DNA of 64,000 nucleotides, from assembly GCA_944320765.1 (NCBI GenBank), contig CALUIS010000014.1, forward strand, positions 16,439 through 80,438, given 5' to 3'. The translations under genes were made by a program, and so were the position numbers. The stretch is from an uncultured Paraprevotella sp. Lineage in GTDB: Bacteria > Bacteroidota > Bacteroidia > Bacteroidales > Bacteroidaceae. The notes beneath the pieces are model-generated. The model ran no database searches. It was not told the origin of the DNA and saw only the letters and a program-made list of their open reading frames with translations. Positions 31,451 to 40,112 of this stretch are shown one piece after another (position 1 is the stretch's first letter; each line of letters begins with the position of its first letter).

Positions 31451-32629
31451 ATGAAGAAATATGTTTTCCTCGTGTTGTTGCTGTGTGGCGGGGCTTGCAT
31501 GTCCTTGCATGCACAGGACAAAAGAAATATGTTCAATCCCGTGACGACCAGTGTGACCTCCCAGTCCATCGCGCCTGACGCGAGAGGCGGTTCGATGGGT
31601 GATATCGGCGCGGCCACGGAGCCGGACGTGAGTTCGCAATATTGGAATCCGGCCAAGTATCCGTTCTGCATCGCCCGGGCGGGAGTCGGCGTGAACTATA
31701 CGCCTTGGTTGCGGCAGTTGGTGAACGACATCAATCTGGCTTATGTAAGCGGATTCTACCGTATCGGCGACTATCAGGCCGTGAGCGCGTCCCTGCGCTA
31801 CTTTTCATTGGGCGAGGTTTCCACGAGCAGCGGTCAGGACGGGGCAGCCGACATGACCATCAGTCCGTATGAAATGTCGTTCGACGTGGCTTATTCCCGC
31901 ATGTTGAGCGAGAATTTCTCGGCGGCGGTGGCCTTGCGTTTCATCTTGTCGGACATCACGTATGACTATTCCGACGAGACCTCGCCGGGAAAGGCTTTCG
32001 CGGCTGACATCGCCTTGTACTGGAACCGTTATTTTCTGGGGCGTACCCGCGAATGGAACATGGGCATCGGGTTGAACATCAGCAATATCGGCAGCAAGAT
32101 TTCTTACGGCGGGGATGACAACGCCGAGTTCATCCCGACCAACCTGCGTCTGGGAATCAACTTTCTGGTACCCATCAATGAGTACAACAAATTCTCCATC
32201 GCGGCGGATGCCAACAAGCTGTTGGTGCCGACCTATCCCAAGCAAGAAGAGGGGGAAGCCGACCAAGACTATACCGACCGCGTGCAGCGTGACTATTACG
32301 ACATCTCTCCCATTGCCGGCATCTTCAAGAGCTTTGGCGACGCGCCGAACGGCTTCAAGGAGGAGATGCAGGAGATACAGTGGAGCGTCGGTCTCGAGTA
32401 TGTCTATAACGACCGCTTCTCGCTCCGTGCGGGCTATCACCATGAGAGCGAGAACAAGGGAAACCGTAAATACCTGACGGTGGGTGCGGGCTTCCGCATG
32501 AGCGTGTTCTCGCTCGATGCCGGTTATGTGTTCTCCACGGCGCAAAGCAATCCGCTCGACCAGACCATGCGCTTCACGTTGGGTTTCGATTTGGACGGCA
32601 TGAAAGATTTGTTCGGACGCCGCAGATAG
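31451..32629 (+). CDS. porV: Type IX secretion outer-membrane protein PorV
   Basis: 392 residues from the ATG at 31451 ('MKKYVFLVLLLCGGACMSLHAQD'), which gives a clean signal peptide; upstream in-frame codons overlap porU and are not part of it. It is a 14-strand FadL-like beta barrel (PorV/LptO). Conserved start of the mature part: 'SQSIAPDARGGSMGDIGAATEPDVSSQYWNPAK'. PorV escorts CTD cargo from the translocon to PorU at the surface. With porU it shows that this organism has T9SS, although the core motor genes are not in the window. Confidence 0.95.
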   Translation: MKKYVFLVLLLCGGACMSLHAQDKRNMFNPVTTSVTSQSIAPDARGGSMGDIGAATEPDVSSQYWNPAKYPFCIARAGVGVNYTPWLRQLVNDINLAYVSGFYRIGDYQAVSASLRYFSLGEVSTSSGQDGAADMTISPYEMSFDVAYSRMLSENFSAAVALRFILSDITYDYSDETSPGKAFAADIALYWNRYFLGRTREWNMGIGLNISNIGSKISYGGDDNAEFIPTNLRLGINFLVPINEYNKFSIAADANKLLVPTYPKQEEGEADQDYTDRVQRDYYDISPIAGIFKSFGDAPNGFKEEMQEIQWSVGLEYVYNDRFSLRAGYHHESENKGNRKYLTVGAGFRMSVFSLDAGYVFSTAQSNPLDQTMRFTLGFDLDGMKDLFGRRR

Positions 32630-32642
32630 GAAGGATGGCAAG

Positions 32643-33128
32643 ATGGGAAAGATAAGGGTCGGTTTCGGGTTTGACGTGCACCGCCTGGTGGAAGGACGGG
32701 AACTGTGGCTGGGCGGCATACGCCTGGAGCATTCCAAGGGATTGCTGGGACACAGCGATGCCGATGTGCTGATACATGCCATCTGTGACGCACTTTTGGG
32801 CGCGGTTAACCAACGCGACATCGGTTACCACTTTCCGGACACAGGCGAGGAGTACCATAATATAGACAGCAAGATACTGCTGCGCAAGACGGTGGAACTG
32901 ATTGCCGCCAAAGGTTACCGTGTGGGGAATGTGGATGCCACGGTCTGTGCCGAGCGTCCGAAGTTGAACCCGCATATTCCGGCGATGCAGGCTTGTCTGG
33001 CCGGGGTGATGGGGGTGGACGTGGACGATGTGTCCATCAAGGCCACAACGACGGAAAAGTTGGGCTTCACCGGGCGCGAGGAAGGAATTTCTGCCTACGC
33101 TACAGTGCTTGTCGAGCGTGAAAGGTGA
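32643..33128 (+). CDS. ispF: 2-C-methyl-D-erythritol 2,4-cyclodiphosphate synthase
   Basis: 161 residues. Fifth step of the MEP isoprenoid pathway. 'RVGFGFDVHRL' carries the metal ligands Asp and His, followed by 'LLGHSDADVLIHAICDALLGA' and 'KATTTEKLGFTGREEGI'. It starts 13 bp after porV. Its last 29 bp overlap the 3' end of the convergent membrane glycosyltransferase gene. dxr, from the same pathway, is at 57 kb. Confidence 0.97.
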   Translation: MGKIRVGFGFDVHRLVEGRELWLGGIRLEHSKGLLGHSDADVLIHAICDALLGAVNQRDIGYHFPDTGEEYHNIDSKILLRKTVELIAAKGYRVGNVDATVCAERPKLNPHIPAMQACLAGVMGVDVDDVSIKATTTEKLGFTGREEGISAYATVLVERER

Positions 33129-34674
33129 AGCATCCCATCCATGCGTTGAACCGTTCTTCCGCGATGAAGCCCGGCTGTTGCCGGAGGACAGGGTCGTGGC
33201 TTTCTCCATAGACGTAAAGGATGGAGTCGCCTTCCGCCGCATAACGGGAGAGTTCTTCCGGTCGTTCCACAATGACACATTCCTGTGAATCTCCCAAATA
33301 GGGAATCATTAAGTTCAACGTGTTTTTCTCAGCGTCATCCGGCCCGAAGAGGACGACCCGCCGGGCATGGGCGGGCCATGGGCAGTTGGCCGTACGTTCC
33401 AGATGTTCTATGGGATATTCCATATTGGCGTAGCCGATGAAGGCGGTTACGAGGATTGCCTTCCACGTGTGGGGAGTACGGTGCAGGCAGAAGGCGGAGT
33501 AGTATGCGGCAACCACCATGCATAAAGGGAGGGCGGAGGCGATAAAACGCGTGGATTTCCACGGGGCCATCCATAAGACCGTCGCCGTCCAAACCAAGGC
33601 GCAAGCAAAAAGCCAGAAAGAAGGGATGCGCGGCAATCGTACTTCCTTCTTATGGGATAGTTTGTAAACAATGGCGGATGCCAGGACACCGGCCCATATC
33701 GGAGTGAGCATACGGATGAGGACGATGTATCCCCCATTGATGAAGGTGGACAGGAGGTTGTCGGTCCACGAGCCGCCTTGTATCTTGTCTGTCACCTCCA
33801 TGGTGCGTGCATCGTGCAGGAAATTGAAGAAGCCCTGATACAGGCAGATGCACAGTATCAGACTTCCAATGCACAGGGCGGCGTAGAAAAGCAGGTCTTT
33901 GCATGTGTGGCTGTGGCGGATGCTGCAATACAGCAGGCAGAGGCCGGTCAGCCCGATGAACAAGGCATTGAAATATCCGCAAGACAGCAGGGCGGCAGAG
34001 AGGACGGTGCCGTTGCAGAATGTCCCAAAGCTCCATGCCGGAGCGCCCCGTTCTATGCGATGGAAGACTTTCCAACACCAGACTCCCCAAAGCGTGAACA
34101 GGCATTCGGACAGTTGGTATTCCCGTGCCAGAAGCGTGTTGGAGATGGAGATTGGGTTGAGATAGGCCAGCAGAAGGCAAAACGCGACGAGACTCTTATG
34201 GGTGGGAAACAAGGCGTTGAGCAGAAAGTACAAGGCGAAGAAGGAGAGGCTGAAGAATAGCAAGTTCAAGGTGCAACTACGGAGTATGAGCGAGTCCATG
34301 GCAGGAGCGTCTGTTCCTGTGAGGGCGAGGCGCAGTGTCATGTAATAGAGGCTGGCGTGCGAAGGGTCGCGGTTGTCCCGATGCAGGGCGGCCAGGTCGT
34401 GGAACAGTCCTTTCAGTCCGCCACGGTCGTCAAGGTAGGCGAGTTCCCTCAATTCTTTTCCGGTAAAGACCGTATGGCTGGGGTATGTGTTTCCGCCCCA
34501 GCCTGGTTGGTCGTAGGCGATGCATACGGAGGTAGGCTCGTCGCCATACATATTCTCTTTTTCTTGTATCCAGTATATCCGTGTGAAAACAGCCAGTAGG
34601 AATACACAGGCCGGCAACCAGATTGTCAGTCGGGTGTGTGTGGTGTATGAGGGAAGGGTGTGCGGTTGCTCCAT
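33100..34674 (-). CDS. Multispanning GT-C-type glycosyltransferase-like membrane protein
   Basis: 524 residues with about 9-11 hydrophobic helices (first at 17-34, 'LTIWLPACVFLLAVFTRIYW'). Directly after the first helix lies 'ENMYGDEPTSVCIAYDQPG', which fits the first-loop acidic motif (DE) of GT-C transferases such as ArnT/PMT, with the loop facing the periplasm. A second periplasmic stretch 'DNRDPSHASLYY' is typical of the family. The C-terminal 90 residues are soluble. It would move a sugar from a polyprenyl carrier to an envelope acceptor; donor and acceptor are unknown. Convergent with ispF. Confidence 0.7.
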   Translation of the reverse strand: MEQPHTLPSYTTHTRLTIWLPACVFLLAVFTRIYWIQEKENMYGDEPTSVCIAYDQPGWGGNTYPSHTVFTGKELRELAYLDDRGGLKGLFHDLAALHRDNRDPSHASLYYMTLRLALTGTDAPAMDSLILRSCTLNLLFFSLSFFALYFLLNALFPTHKSLVAFCLLLAYLNPISISNTLLAREYQLSECLFTLWGVWCWKVFHRIERGAPAWSFGTFCNGTVLSAALLSCGYFNALFIGLTGLCLLYCSIRHSHTCKDLLFYAALCIGSLILCICLYQGFFNFLHDARTMEVTDKIQGGSWTDNLLSTFINGGYIVLIRMLTPIWAGVLASAIVYKLSHKKEVRLPRIPSFWLFACALVWTATVLWMAPWKSTRFIASALPLCMVVAAYYSAFCLHRTPHTWKAILVTAFIGYANMEYPIEHLERTANCPWPAHARRVVLFGPDDAEKNTLNLMIPYLGDSQECVIVERPEELSRYAAEGDSILYVYGESHDPVLRQQPGFIAEERFNAWMGCFTFHARQAL

Positions 34675-34694
34675 TGGGGTTCGGATTTTATGGG

Positions 34695-35555
34695 TTATAA
34701 CACGGAATGGCAGGCTCTCCTGTAGGCCAGGGGTGACATGCCCGTCGCTTTTTTGAATATGCGGTTAAAATAGGCCTGGTCGTTGATTCCCAGCTGGTAG
34801 GCTATTTCTTTCACGGGCGTGGCTTCTGTAAGGAGCCTGAGTTGTGCGCGTTCCATTTTTTTCTTGTTGATATAGGCCAGCGGGGTTATTTTCAGCTCTC
34901 TCTTGAAGATTCGTATAAGGTGGTCTTTCGACAGGCAGGTGGAGGCGGCCAGGGCATCGAGGTCGGGTTTGGTGTTCAGGTGTGTGCGTATGTGTTCCAT
35001 GGCAATGGTGATGCGTTGGTCCTTGATGTATTGTTTGGGGTGGGCCTGATATAGGAACAAAGCCAGCAGCTGGTAGATGATGCCGCGGGATTCCACTCTT
35101 GCGGAAATTTCCCTTTGTTTGTTTTTCAAGAGGTTGCGTATCAGTGACAGGTGGTTGTCATAGTAGAGAGGGTCTCCTTGTATGAGTTCCATGTCCGGAC
35201 ACAGGGCATACAGCTTCCTGATTTGGAGGAGCGTGTGCGGTTCGGCCGGTACCTCCGCAGGCAGTTCCCAATCTTCCAGGATGTCATGGTCGGATTCGTT
35301 GTACACATGGATATAGAAGTGATGGAATTCCTCATGGCAGACATAGCTGTGCGGAGTGAAGGCTGGTATGATATATAGGAATCCGGGGCGCAGGTCCTGG
35401 ACCTTGTCTGGCAGTTCCACTCTTGCATGTCCTTTGGTCACATAATATATCCTTGTGAAAGGACTGCAGATGTTCTTGTAGTTCCAGTCGTCCCGGCAAT
35501 AAGCTTCCCCGATGTGAAGGACGAGGAAATGCATTTGGTCTATGTCTTGGTTCAT
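34695..35555 (-). CDS. AraC-family transcriptional regulator, probable regulator of the fucose cluster
   Basis: 286 residues. N-terminal cupin-like sensor domain (about 1-130: 'RIYYVTKGHARVELPDKVQDL', 'FLYIIPAFTPHSYVCHEEFHHFYIHVY') and a C-terminal double HTH (about 185-280: 'LDALAASTCLSKDHLIRIFKRELKITPLAYI', 'VKEIAYQLGINDQAYFNRIFKKATGMSPLAYRR'). It is divergent from fucI with 215 bp between them, the classic layout of a sugar-responsive activator. That it senses fucose or fuculose is inference; characterised Bacteroides fucR genes are of a different family (GntR). Confidence 0.9.
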   Translation of the reverse strand: MNQDIDQMHFLVLHIGEAYCRDDWNYKNICSPFTRIYYVTKGHARVELPDKVQDLRPGFLYIIPAFTPHSYVCHEEFHHFYIHVYNESDHDILEDWELPAEVPAEPHTLLQIRKLYALCPDMELIQGDPLYYDNHLSLIRNLLKNKQREISARVESRGIIYQLLALFLYQAHPKQYIKDQRITIAMEHIRTHLNTKPDLDALAASTCLSKDHLIRIFKRELKITPLAYINKKKMERAQLRLLTEATPVKEIAYQLGINDQAYFNRIFKKATGMSPLAYRRACHSVL

Positions 35556-35582
35556 CCGGATGGGTTTGTTTTTTTAGAATAC

Positions 35583-35590
35583 GCAAAGAT
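35583..35590 (-). promoter_or_regulatory. -7 box for the AraC-type regulator
   Basis: On the minus strand TATCTTTG, exact TAnnTTTG, 27 bp before the ATG at 35555. Confidence 0.6.
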
Positions 35591-35690
35591 AGGGAAAAAG
35601 ACAGGAATGCTGAAGGTGGGGGCATGTTTTTCCTGTTGCAGATGGGGCGGAATGCCGATAAAGTGCGACTTTTTGACGTAAGAGTATCAT

Positions 35691-35718
35691 TTTGTGGACG
35701 GCGTAATGCCTAACTTTG
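35691..35718 (+). promoter_or_regulatory. Fucose operon promoter
   Basis: TAACTTTG (35711-35718), exact -7 box, 52 bp before fucI. A TTTG at 35691-35694 is 16 nt upstream, shorter than the usual 19-21. A poor -33 spacing fits a promoter that needs an activator. Confidence 0.6.
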
Positions 35719-35770
35719 CCACAGACAGGAAGAGGGAATACATCTCTCATTATTATGATAACCTTATTAA

Positions 35771-37549
35771 ATGAACATGAAAAAGTATCCTAAGATTGGT
35801 ATCCGTCCGACGATAGACGGGCGGCAAGGTGGAGTTCGCGAGAGTTTGGAGGAAAAGACAATGGGGCTTGCACGAGCGGTGGCCGCATTAATCTCCTCGC
35901 AGGTAAGGTATGCCGATGGTACGCCGGTGGAGTGTGTGATAGCCGACGGGACGATTGGCCGCGTAGGGGAGAGTGCGGCATGTGCTGAAAAGTTCGAGCG
36001 CGAGGGCGTGGGCGCTACCATCACTGTCACCTCATGTTGGTGTTACGGTTCGGAGACCATGGATATGAATCCGTATTGGCCCAAGGCTGTATGGGGTTTC
36101 AATGGGACGGAACGTCCGGGGGCTGTCTATCTTGCGGCGGTGCTGGCCGGCCATGCGCAGAAGGGATTGCCTGCTTTTGGCATTTACGGACACGATGTGC
36201 AGGACGTGGATGACAATTCCATCCCGGCGGATGTGGCCGAGAAGATTCTCCGTTGGGCGCGGGCGGCGGTGGCCGTGGCGCAGATGCGCGGACAGAGTTA
36301 CCTGTCCATCGGAAGCCAATGCATGGGAATCGCGGGGAGTATCGTGAACCAGGAATTCTTCCAGGAATATCTGGGTATGCGCAACGAGAGTGTGGACGAG
36401 ACGGAGATTCTCCGCCGTATGGACGAGGGCATTTATGACCAGGAGGAATATAAGAAGGCCATGGCTTGGACGGAGAAATATTGCAAGGTGAAGGAAGGAT
36501 GGGACAAGAACCGTCCGGAGCGTCAGAAGACACGCGAGCAAAAGGATGCCGACTGGGAGTTCGTGGTGAAGATGACCCTTATCGTCCGCGACCTGATGCA
36601 GGGCAATCCGCGTTTGCGCGAGTTGGGATTCAAGGAAGAGGCTATAGGACATAATGCCATTGCGGCGGGATTCCAAGGACAACGGCAATGGACCGACTGG
36701 AAGCCGAACGGCGACTTTACGGAAGCCTTGATGTGCAGCACGTTTGACTGGAACGGCATCCGGAAGGCCTACGTGCTGGCCACAGAGAATGACTCGTGCA
36801 ATGCGGTGGCCATGCTGTTCGGGAACCTGCTGACGGGATGCGGGCAAATGTTCAGTGATGTGCGCACATATTGGAGTCCTGAAGCCGTGAAGCGCGTGAC
36901 GGGAAAGGAACTGGCCGGGCTGGCCTCGGGAGGCATGATTCATTTGATCAATTCCGGCGCGACCACATTGGACGCCACCGGCGCGAGCGTGAATGCAGCC
37001 GGAGAGCCTTGTATGAAACCTTGTTGGGAAATGACGGAAAAAGATGCCGAGGCTTGTCTGGCCGCCACGAACTGGTTGCCTGCCGACCGCGATTATTTCC
37101 GTGGCGGAGGGTTCTCCAGCAATTTCTTGTCGAAAGGAGGGATGCCGGTCACGATGTCACGCCTGAATATCGTGAAGGGACTGGGACCCGTGTTGCAGAT
37201 AGCCGAAGGATGGACGGCAGATGTGGAGCCTGAGATTTTTGAAGTGTTGAACAAACGCACCGATCCTACGTGGCCCACCACATGGTTCGTGCCCCGTCTG
37301 TGCGACAAGCCTGCGTTCCGCGATGTATATTCCGTGATGAACAACTGGGGGGCCAACCATGGGGCTATCAGCTATGGCCATATCGGGGCCGATTTGATTA
37401 CCTTGGCATCCATGCTCCGCATACCGGTGTGCATGCACAATGTGGACGAGAGTCAGATTTTCCGTCCGGCGGCATGGAATGCTTTCGGTATGGACAAGGA
37501 AGGGGCCGACTACCGTGCTTGTGCTACTTACGGTCCTATTTATAAATAA
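35771..37549 (+). CDS. fucI: L-fucose isomerase
   Basis: 592 residues, the length of E. coli FucI. Interconverts L-fucose and L-fuculose with Mn2+. '[24 protein letters not shown]' is the family start; '[30 protein letters not shown]' carries the conserved active-site region; '[20 protein letters not shown]' and '[30 protein letters not shown]' supply the remaining metal and substrate ligands. First gene of the operon; a second ATG at 35777 is possible. Confidence 0.97.
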   Translation: MNMKKYPKIGIRPTIDGRQGGVRESLEEKTMGLARAVAALISSQVRYADGTPVECVIADGTIGRVGESAACAEKFEREGVGATITVTSCWCYGSETMDMNPYWPKAVWGFNGTERPGAVYLAAVLAGHAQKGLPAFGIYGHDVQDVDDNSIPADVAEKILRWARAAVAVAQMRGQSYLSIGSQCMGIAGSIVNQEFFQEYLGMRNESVDETEILRRMDEGIYDQEEYKKAMAWTEKYCKVKEGWDKNRPERQKTREQKDADWEFVVKMTLIVRDLMQGNPRLRELGFKEEAIGHNAIAAGFQGQRQWTDWKPNGDFTEALMCSTFDWNGIRKAYVLATENDSCNAVAMLFGNLLTGCGQMFSDVRTYWSPEAVKRVTGKELAGLASGGMIHLINSGATTLDATGASVNAAGEPCMKPCWEMTEKDAEACLAATNWLPADRDYFRGGGFSSNFLSKGGMPVTMSRLNIVKGLGPVLQIAEGWTADVEPEIFEVLNKRTDPTWPTTWFVPRLCDKPAFRDVYSVMNNWGANHGAISYGHIGADLITLASMLRIPVCMHNVDESQIFRPAAWNAFGMDKEGADYRACATYGPIYK

Positions 37550-37570
37550 TCGTGTAAGGAGAATACAAGT

Positions 37571-37756
37571 ATGGTAAATCGTTTTGTATTGAATGAAGTT
37601 TCTTATTTCGGTCCGGGGGCGCGCAAGCGGCTCCCGGCTGAAATGGGACGTTATTGCTGACAATCCGGAGTTTGCTGATGTTTGCATACGGGGTAACCCG
37701 CGTGGGGGGGGGGATTGCAAGAATTTATTTATGATTTGTATAAGCAAGTGTTATGA
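37571..37756 (+). pseudogene. fucO: Decayed lactaldehyde reductase (fucO) remnant
   Basis: The 203-bp gap between fucI and fucA holds collinear pieces of FucO. The start 'MVNRFVLNEVSYFGPGA' (from ATG 37571) matches FucO's 'MANRMILNE..(Y/W)FG.GA'. After about 25 codons the frame is lost. In another frame, 'DVIADNPEFADV' (37647-37682) matches the internal 'NNPEFADV' of FucO and runs straight into 'CIRGNPR', which matches the near-C-terminal 'CTGGNPRE'. After a 10-G run the first frame resumes with 'LQEFIYDLYKQVL', the usual FucO end. The remnant stop overlaps the fucA ATG (ATGA). About 320 of some 380 codons are gone, so it cannot encode an enzyme. Confidence 0.85.
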
Positions 37757-38385
37757 TTACAGACAAAGAGATTGAAGAGTTCTTAAACCAGGCGCACCGT
37801 GTGGGAGATGCCGGGTTGACCATCTGTAGCAGTGGTAACTTGTCATGGCGTATCGGTGACGTGGCATTGGTTTCCGGTACCGGATCGTGGGTGCCATCCT
37901 TGCAGAAAGAGAAGGTTTCGGTATGCCGGGTGGCTACGGGCGAGGTGCTGAATGGCGTGAAGCCGTCGATGGAGAGCGGTTTCCATCTGGGTGTCATGCG
38001 GGAGCGTCCGGATGTGGATGTCGTGTTGCATTTCCAGTCTCCTTATGCCACGGCGGTGGCCTGCATGACGAACATCCCGGAGAATTTCAACGTGACGGCG
38101 GAAATCCCGTGCCATGTGGGTAGCGAAATTCCGGTGGTCCCTTATTTCCGACCGGGGTCTCCCGAACTGGCCGAACATGTGAAGGCGGCTTTGAAGGAAC
38201 ATAACTCCTGCCTGCTGCGCAAGCACGGACAGGTCGTGTGCGGCAAAGGGTTCGACGAGGTTTTCGAGCGGGCCATGTTTTTCGAGATGGCATGCCGCAT
38301 CATCGTGCAGTCCGGAGGGTGTTACCAAGTGCTGACGCAAGCGGAAATCAATGATTTGGAAACTTATATTATAGGAAAGAAATGA
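37753..38385 (+). CDS. fucA: Class II aldolase, L-fuculose-1-phosphate aldolase
   Basis: 210 residues. Splits L-fuculose-1-phosphate into dihydroxyacetone phosphate and L-lactaldehyde. Phosphate-binding 'TICSSGNLSWR' and 'GTGSWV', catalytic acidic residue in 'SMESGFHLGVM', and the zinc region 'VLHFQSPYATAVA' plus 'LLRKHGQVV'. In E. coli FucA the zinc site is HxH; here the second His position is Gln (HFQ), so coordination must differ or another residue helps. It starts inside the stop of the fucO remnant and its own stop overlaps the next start (ATGA). Confidence 0.9.
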   Translation: MITDKEIEEFLNQAHRVGDAGLTICSSGNLSWRIGDVALVSGTGSWVPSLQKEKVSVCRVATGEVLNGVKPSMESGFHLGVMRERPDVDVVLHFQSPYATAVACMTNIPENFNVTAEIPCHVGSEIPVVPYFRPGSPELAEHVKAALKEHNSCLLRKHGQVVCGKGFDEVFERAMFFEMACRIIVQSGGCYQVLTQAEINDLETYIIGKK

Positions 38386-38768
38386 AAGGTTACCAAGTAA
38401 GGCAATATAATGGCCCGGTCAAGCGTTATTGTCAAATGTTGGAGCTGCGTGACAATCCGGAACTGATTGCGGAATACCGCCGCCGGCATGGGCGTGGGAA
38501 CGTTTGGCCGGAGATTCTGGAGGGTATCCGTGAGGTGGGTATCTTGGAAATGGAGATTTATATCACGGGTACGAGGCTCTTCATGGTTGTGGAGACACCG
38601 TTGGATTTCGACTGGGACGCGGCCATGGCCAGGTTGGCCACGTTGCCCCGCCAGCAGGAGTGGGAGGACTATATGTCCATCTTCCAACAAGCTGAACCGG
38701 GCGCGTCTTCGGCAGAGAAATGGAAACCGATGGAACGGATGTTCCACCTTTATGACAAAAAAATGTAG
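38382..38768 (+). CDS. L-rhamnose/L-fucose mutarotase family protein
   Basis: 128 residues of the RhaM type (PF05336-like): 'MLELRDNPELIAEYRRRHGRGNVWPEILEGIREVGI' and 'LFMVVETPLDFDWDAAM', ending 'WKPMERMFHLYDKK'. Mutarotases of this family interconvert the anomers of 6-deoxyhexoses. In this operon fucose is the natural substrate, so it would supply the anomer used by FucI. The ATGA overlap with fucA indicates coupling. It is not of the FucU/RbsD fold family. Confidence 0.9.
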   Translation: MKGYQVRQYNGPVKRYCQMLELRDNPELIAEYRRRHGRGNVWPEILEGIREVGILEMEIYITGTRLFMVVETPLDFDWDAAMARLATLPRQQEWEDYMSIFQQAEPGASSAEKWKPMERMFHLYDKKM

Positions 38769-38793
38769 AACTAAAACAAAAATACGACGAGAC

Positions 38794-40110
38794 ATGGAAA
38801 ACACTCGCAAAATTCCGGTAGTCGGTGATGGGACATGGAAGGCCGTGATACCCTTTATCCTGATTACAAGTTGCTTCGCTTTGTGGGGATTTGCCAATGA
38901 TGTGACGACTCCTTTGGTCAAGTCTTTTTCCAAAATCTTTCGGATGAGCGTCACCGAAGGGACGTTAGTGCAGGTGGCTTTTTACGGCGGTTACTTCGCC
39001 ATGGCGTTTCCTGCGGCCATGTTTATCCGCCGTTATTCTTACAAAGTTGGCGTGATGCTCGGTCTCGGGCTGTATGCGTTTGGGGCATTCCTTTTTTTTC
39101 CGGCCAAGATGACGGGGGAATACTATCCGTTCCTGATGGCTTATTTCATTCTCACTTGCGGACTCTCTTTTCTGGAGACCAGTTGCAACCCTTATATCTT
39201 GTCCATGGGGCCGCCGGAGACCGCCACACGGCGTCTGAATCTGGCGCAGGCTTTCAATCCGGTAGGGGCTTTGACAGGAATGTACGTGGCGATGGAGTTC
39301 ATCCAGCGACGGCTGCACCCGATGGACACGATGGAGCGCGCGACACTTTCTGAGAGCGAGTTTGTGGTCGTGCGCGACATGGATTTGGAGACTCTCATTG
39401 CTCCTTATCTGGTAATCGGGATTGTGACCCTTTGCGTGCTGGTCCTGATTCGCCTGACAAAGATGCCGAAGAACGGGGACGATTCCGGCAAAGTGGATTT
39501 TCTGCCCACGCTGAAACGTCTCGTGGGCGTGCGGCGTTATCGGGAGGGAGTCATCGCACAGTTCTTCTATGTGGGAGCGCAGATTATGTGCTGGACGTTC
39601 ATCATCCAGTACGGCACCCGTCTGTTTATGTCTATGGGAATGGAGGAACAAGCCGCAGAGGTGCGTTCACAACAGTTCAACATTGCAGCCATGGCTGTGT
39701 TCTGTGTGAGTCGTTTTGTCTGCACCTTCCTGTTGCGCTTCTTCAATTCGGGATTATTGTTGCGGACATTGGCCATGGCGGCGGCGTTGTTCACGCTGGG
39801 GGTCATCTTCTTCCAGAATATCTGGGGGATATACTGTGTCGTGGGCGTGTCGGCATGTATGTCGCTGATGTTCCCCACGATATACGGCATTGCCTTGAAT
39901 GGTTTGGGCGAGGATGCCAAGTTCGGTGCGGCCGGACTGGTCATGGCCATATTGGGAGGATCGGTGTTGCCGCCACTTCAGGCTTCTATCATTGACTTGC
40001 ACGAGTTGTGGGGGATGCCGGCCGTCAACCTGTCATTCATCTTGCCGTTCATTTGTTTTGTGGTTGTTGTTTTCTATGGGCACCGTGCTTATCATTATAA
40101 ATGGAGTTGA
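38794..40110 (+). CDS. fucP: L-fucose:H+ symporter
   Basis: 438 residues from the ATG at 38794, exactly the length of E. coli FucP. Twelve membrane helices of the major facilitator fold can be traced. The FucP hallmarks are present: 'ALWGFANDVTTPLV' with Asp36 (equivalent to the proton-coupling Asp46 of E. coli) and 'LSFLETSCNPYI' with Glu128 (equivalent to Glu135). It carries fucose across the inner membrane. An upstream in-frame extension overlaps the mutarotase gene and is not used. Confidence 0.95.
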   Translation: MENTRKIPVVGDGTWKAVIPFILITSCFALWGFANDVTTPLVKSFSKIFRMSVTEGTLVQVAFYGGYFAMAFPAAMFIRRYSYKVGVMLGLGLYAFGAFLFFPAKMTGEYYPFLMAYFILTCGLSFLETSCNPYILSMGPPETATRRLNLAQAFNPVGALTGMYVAMEFIQRRLHPMDTMERATLSESEFVVVRDMDLETLIAPYLVIGIVTLCVLVLIRLTKMPKNGDDSGKVDFLPTLKRLVGVRRYREGVIAQFFYVGAQIMCWTFIIQYGTRLFMSMGMEEQAAEVRSQQFNIAAMAVFCVSRFVCTFLLRFFNSGLLLRTLAMAAALFTLGVIFFQNIWGIYCVVGVSACMSLMFPTIYGIALNGLGEDAKFGAAGLVMAILGGSVLPPLQASIIDLHELWGMPAVNLSFILPFICFVVVVFYGHRAYHYKWS

Positions 40111-40112
40111 GT

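Noticed and set aside
38467..38793. N-terminal extension of fucP
   Set aside because: It lies in another frame of the mutarotase gene. The ATG at 38794 gives the exact 438-residue length of FucP.
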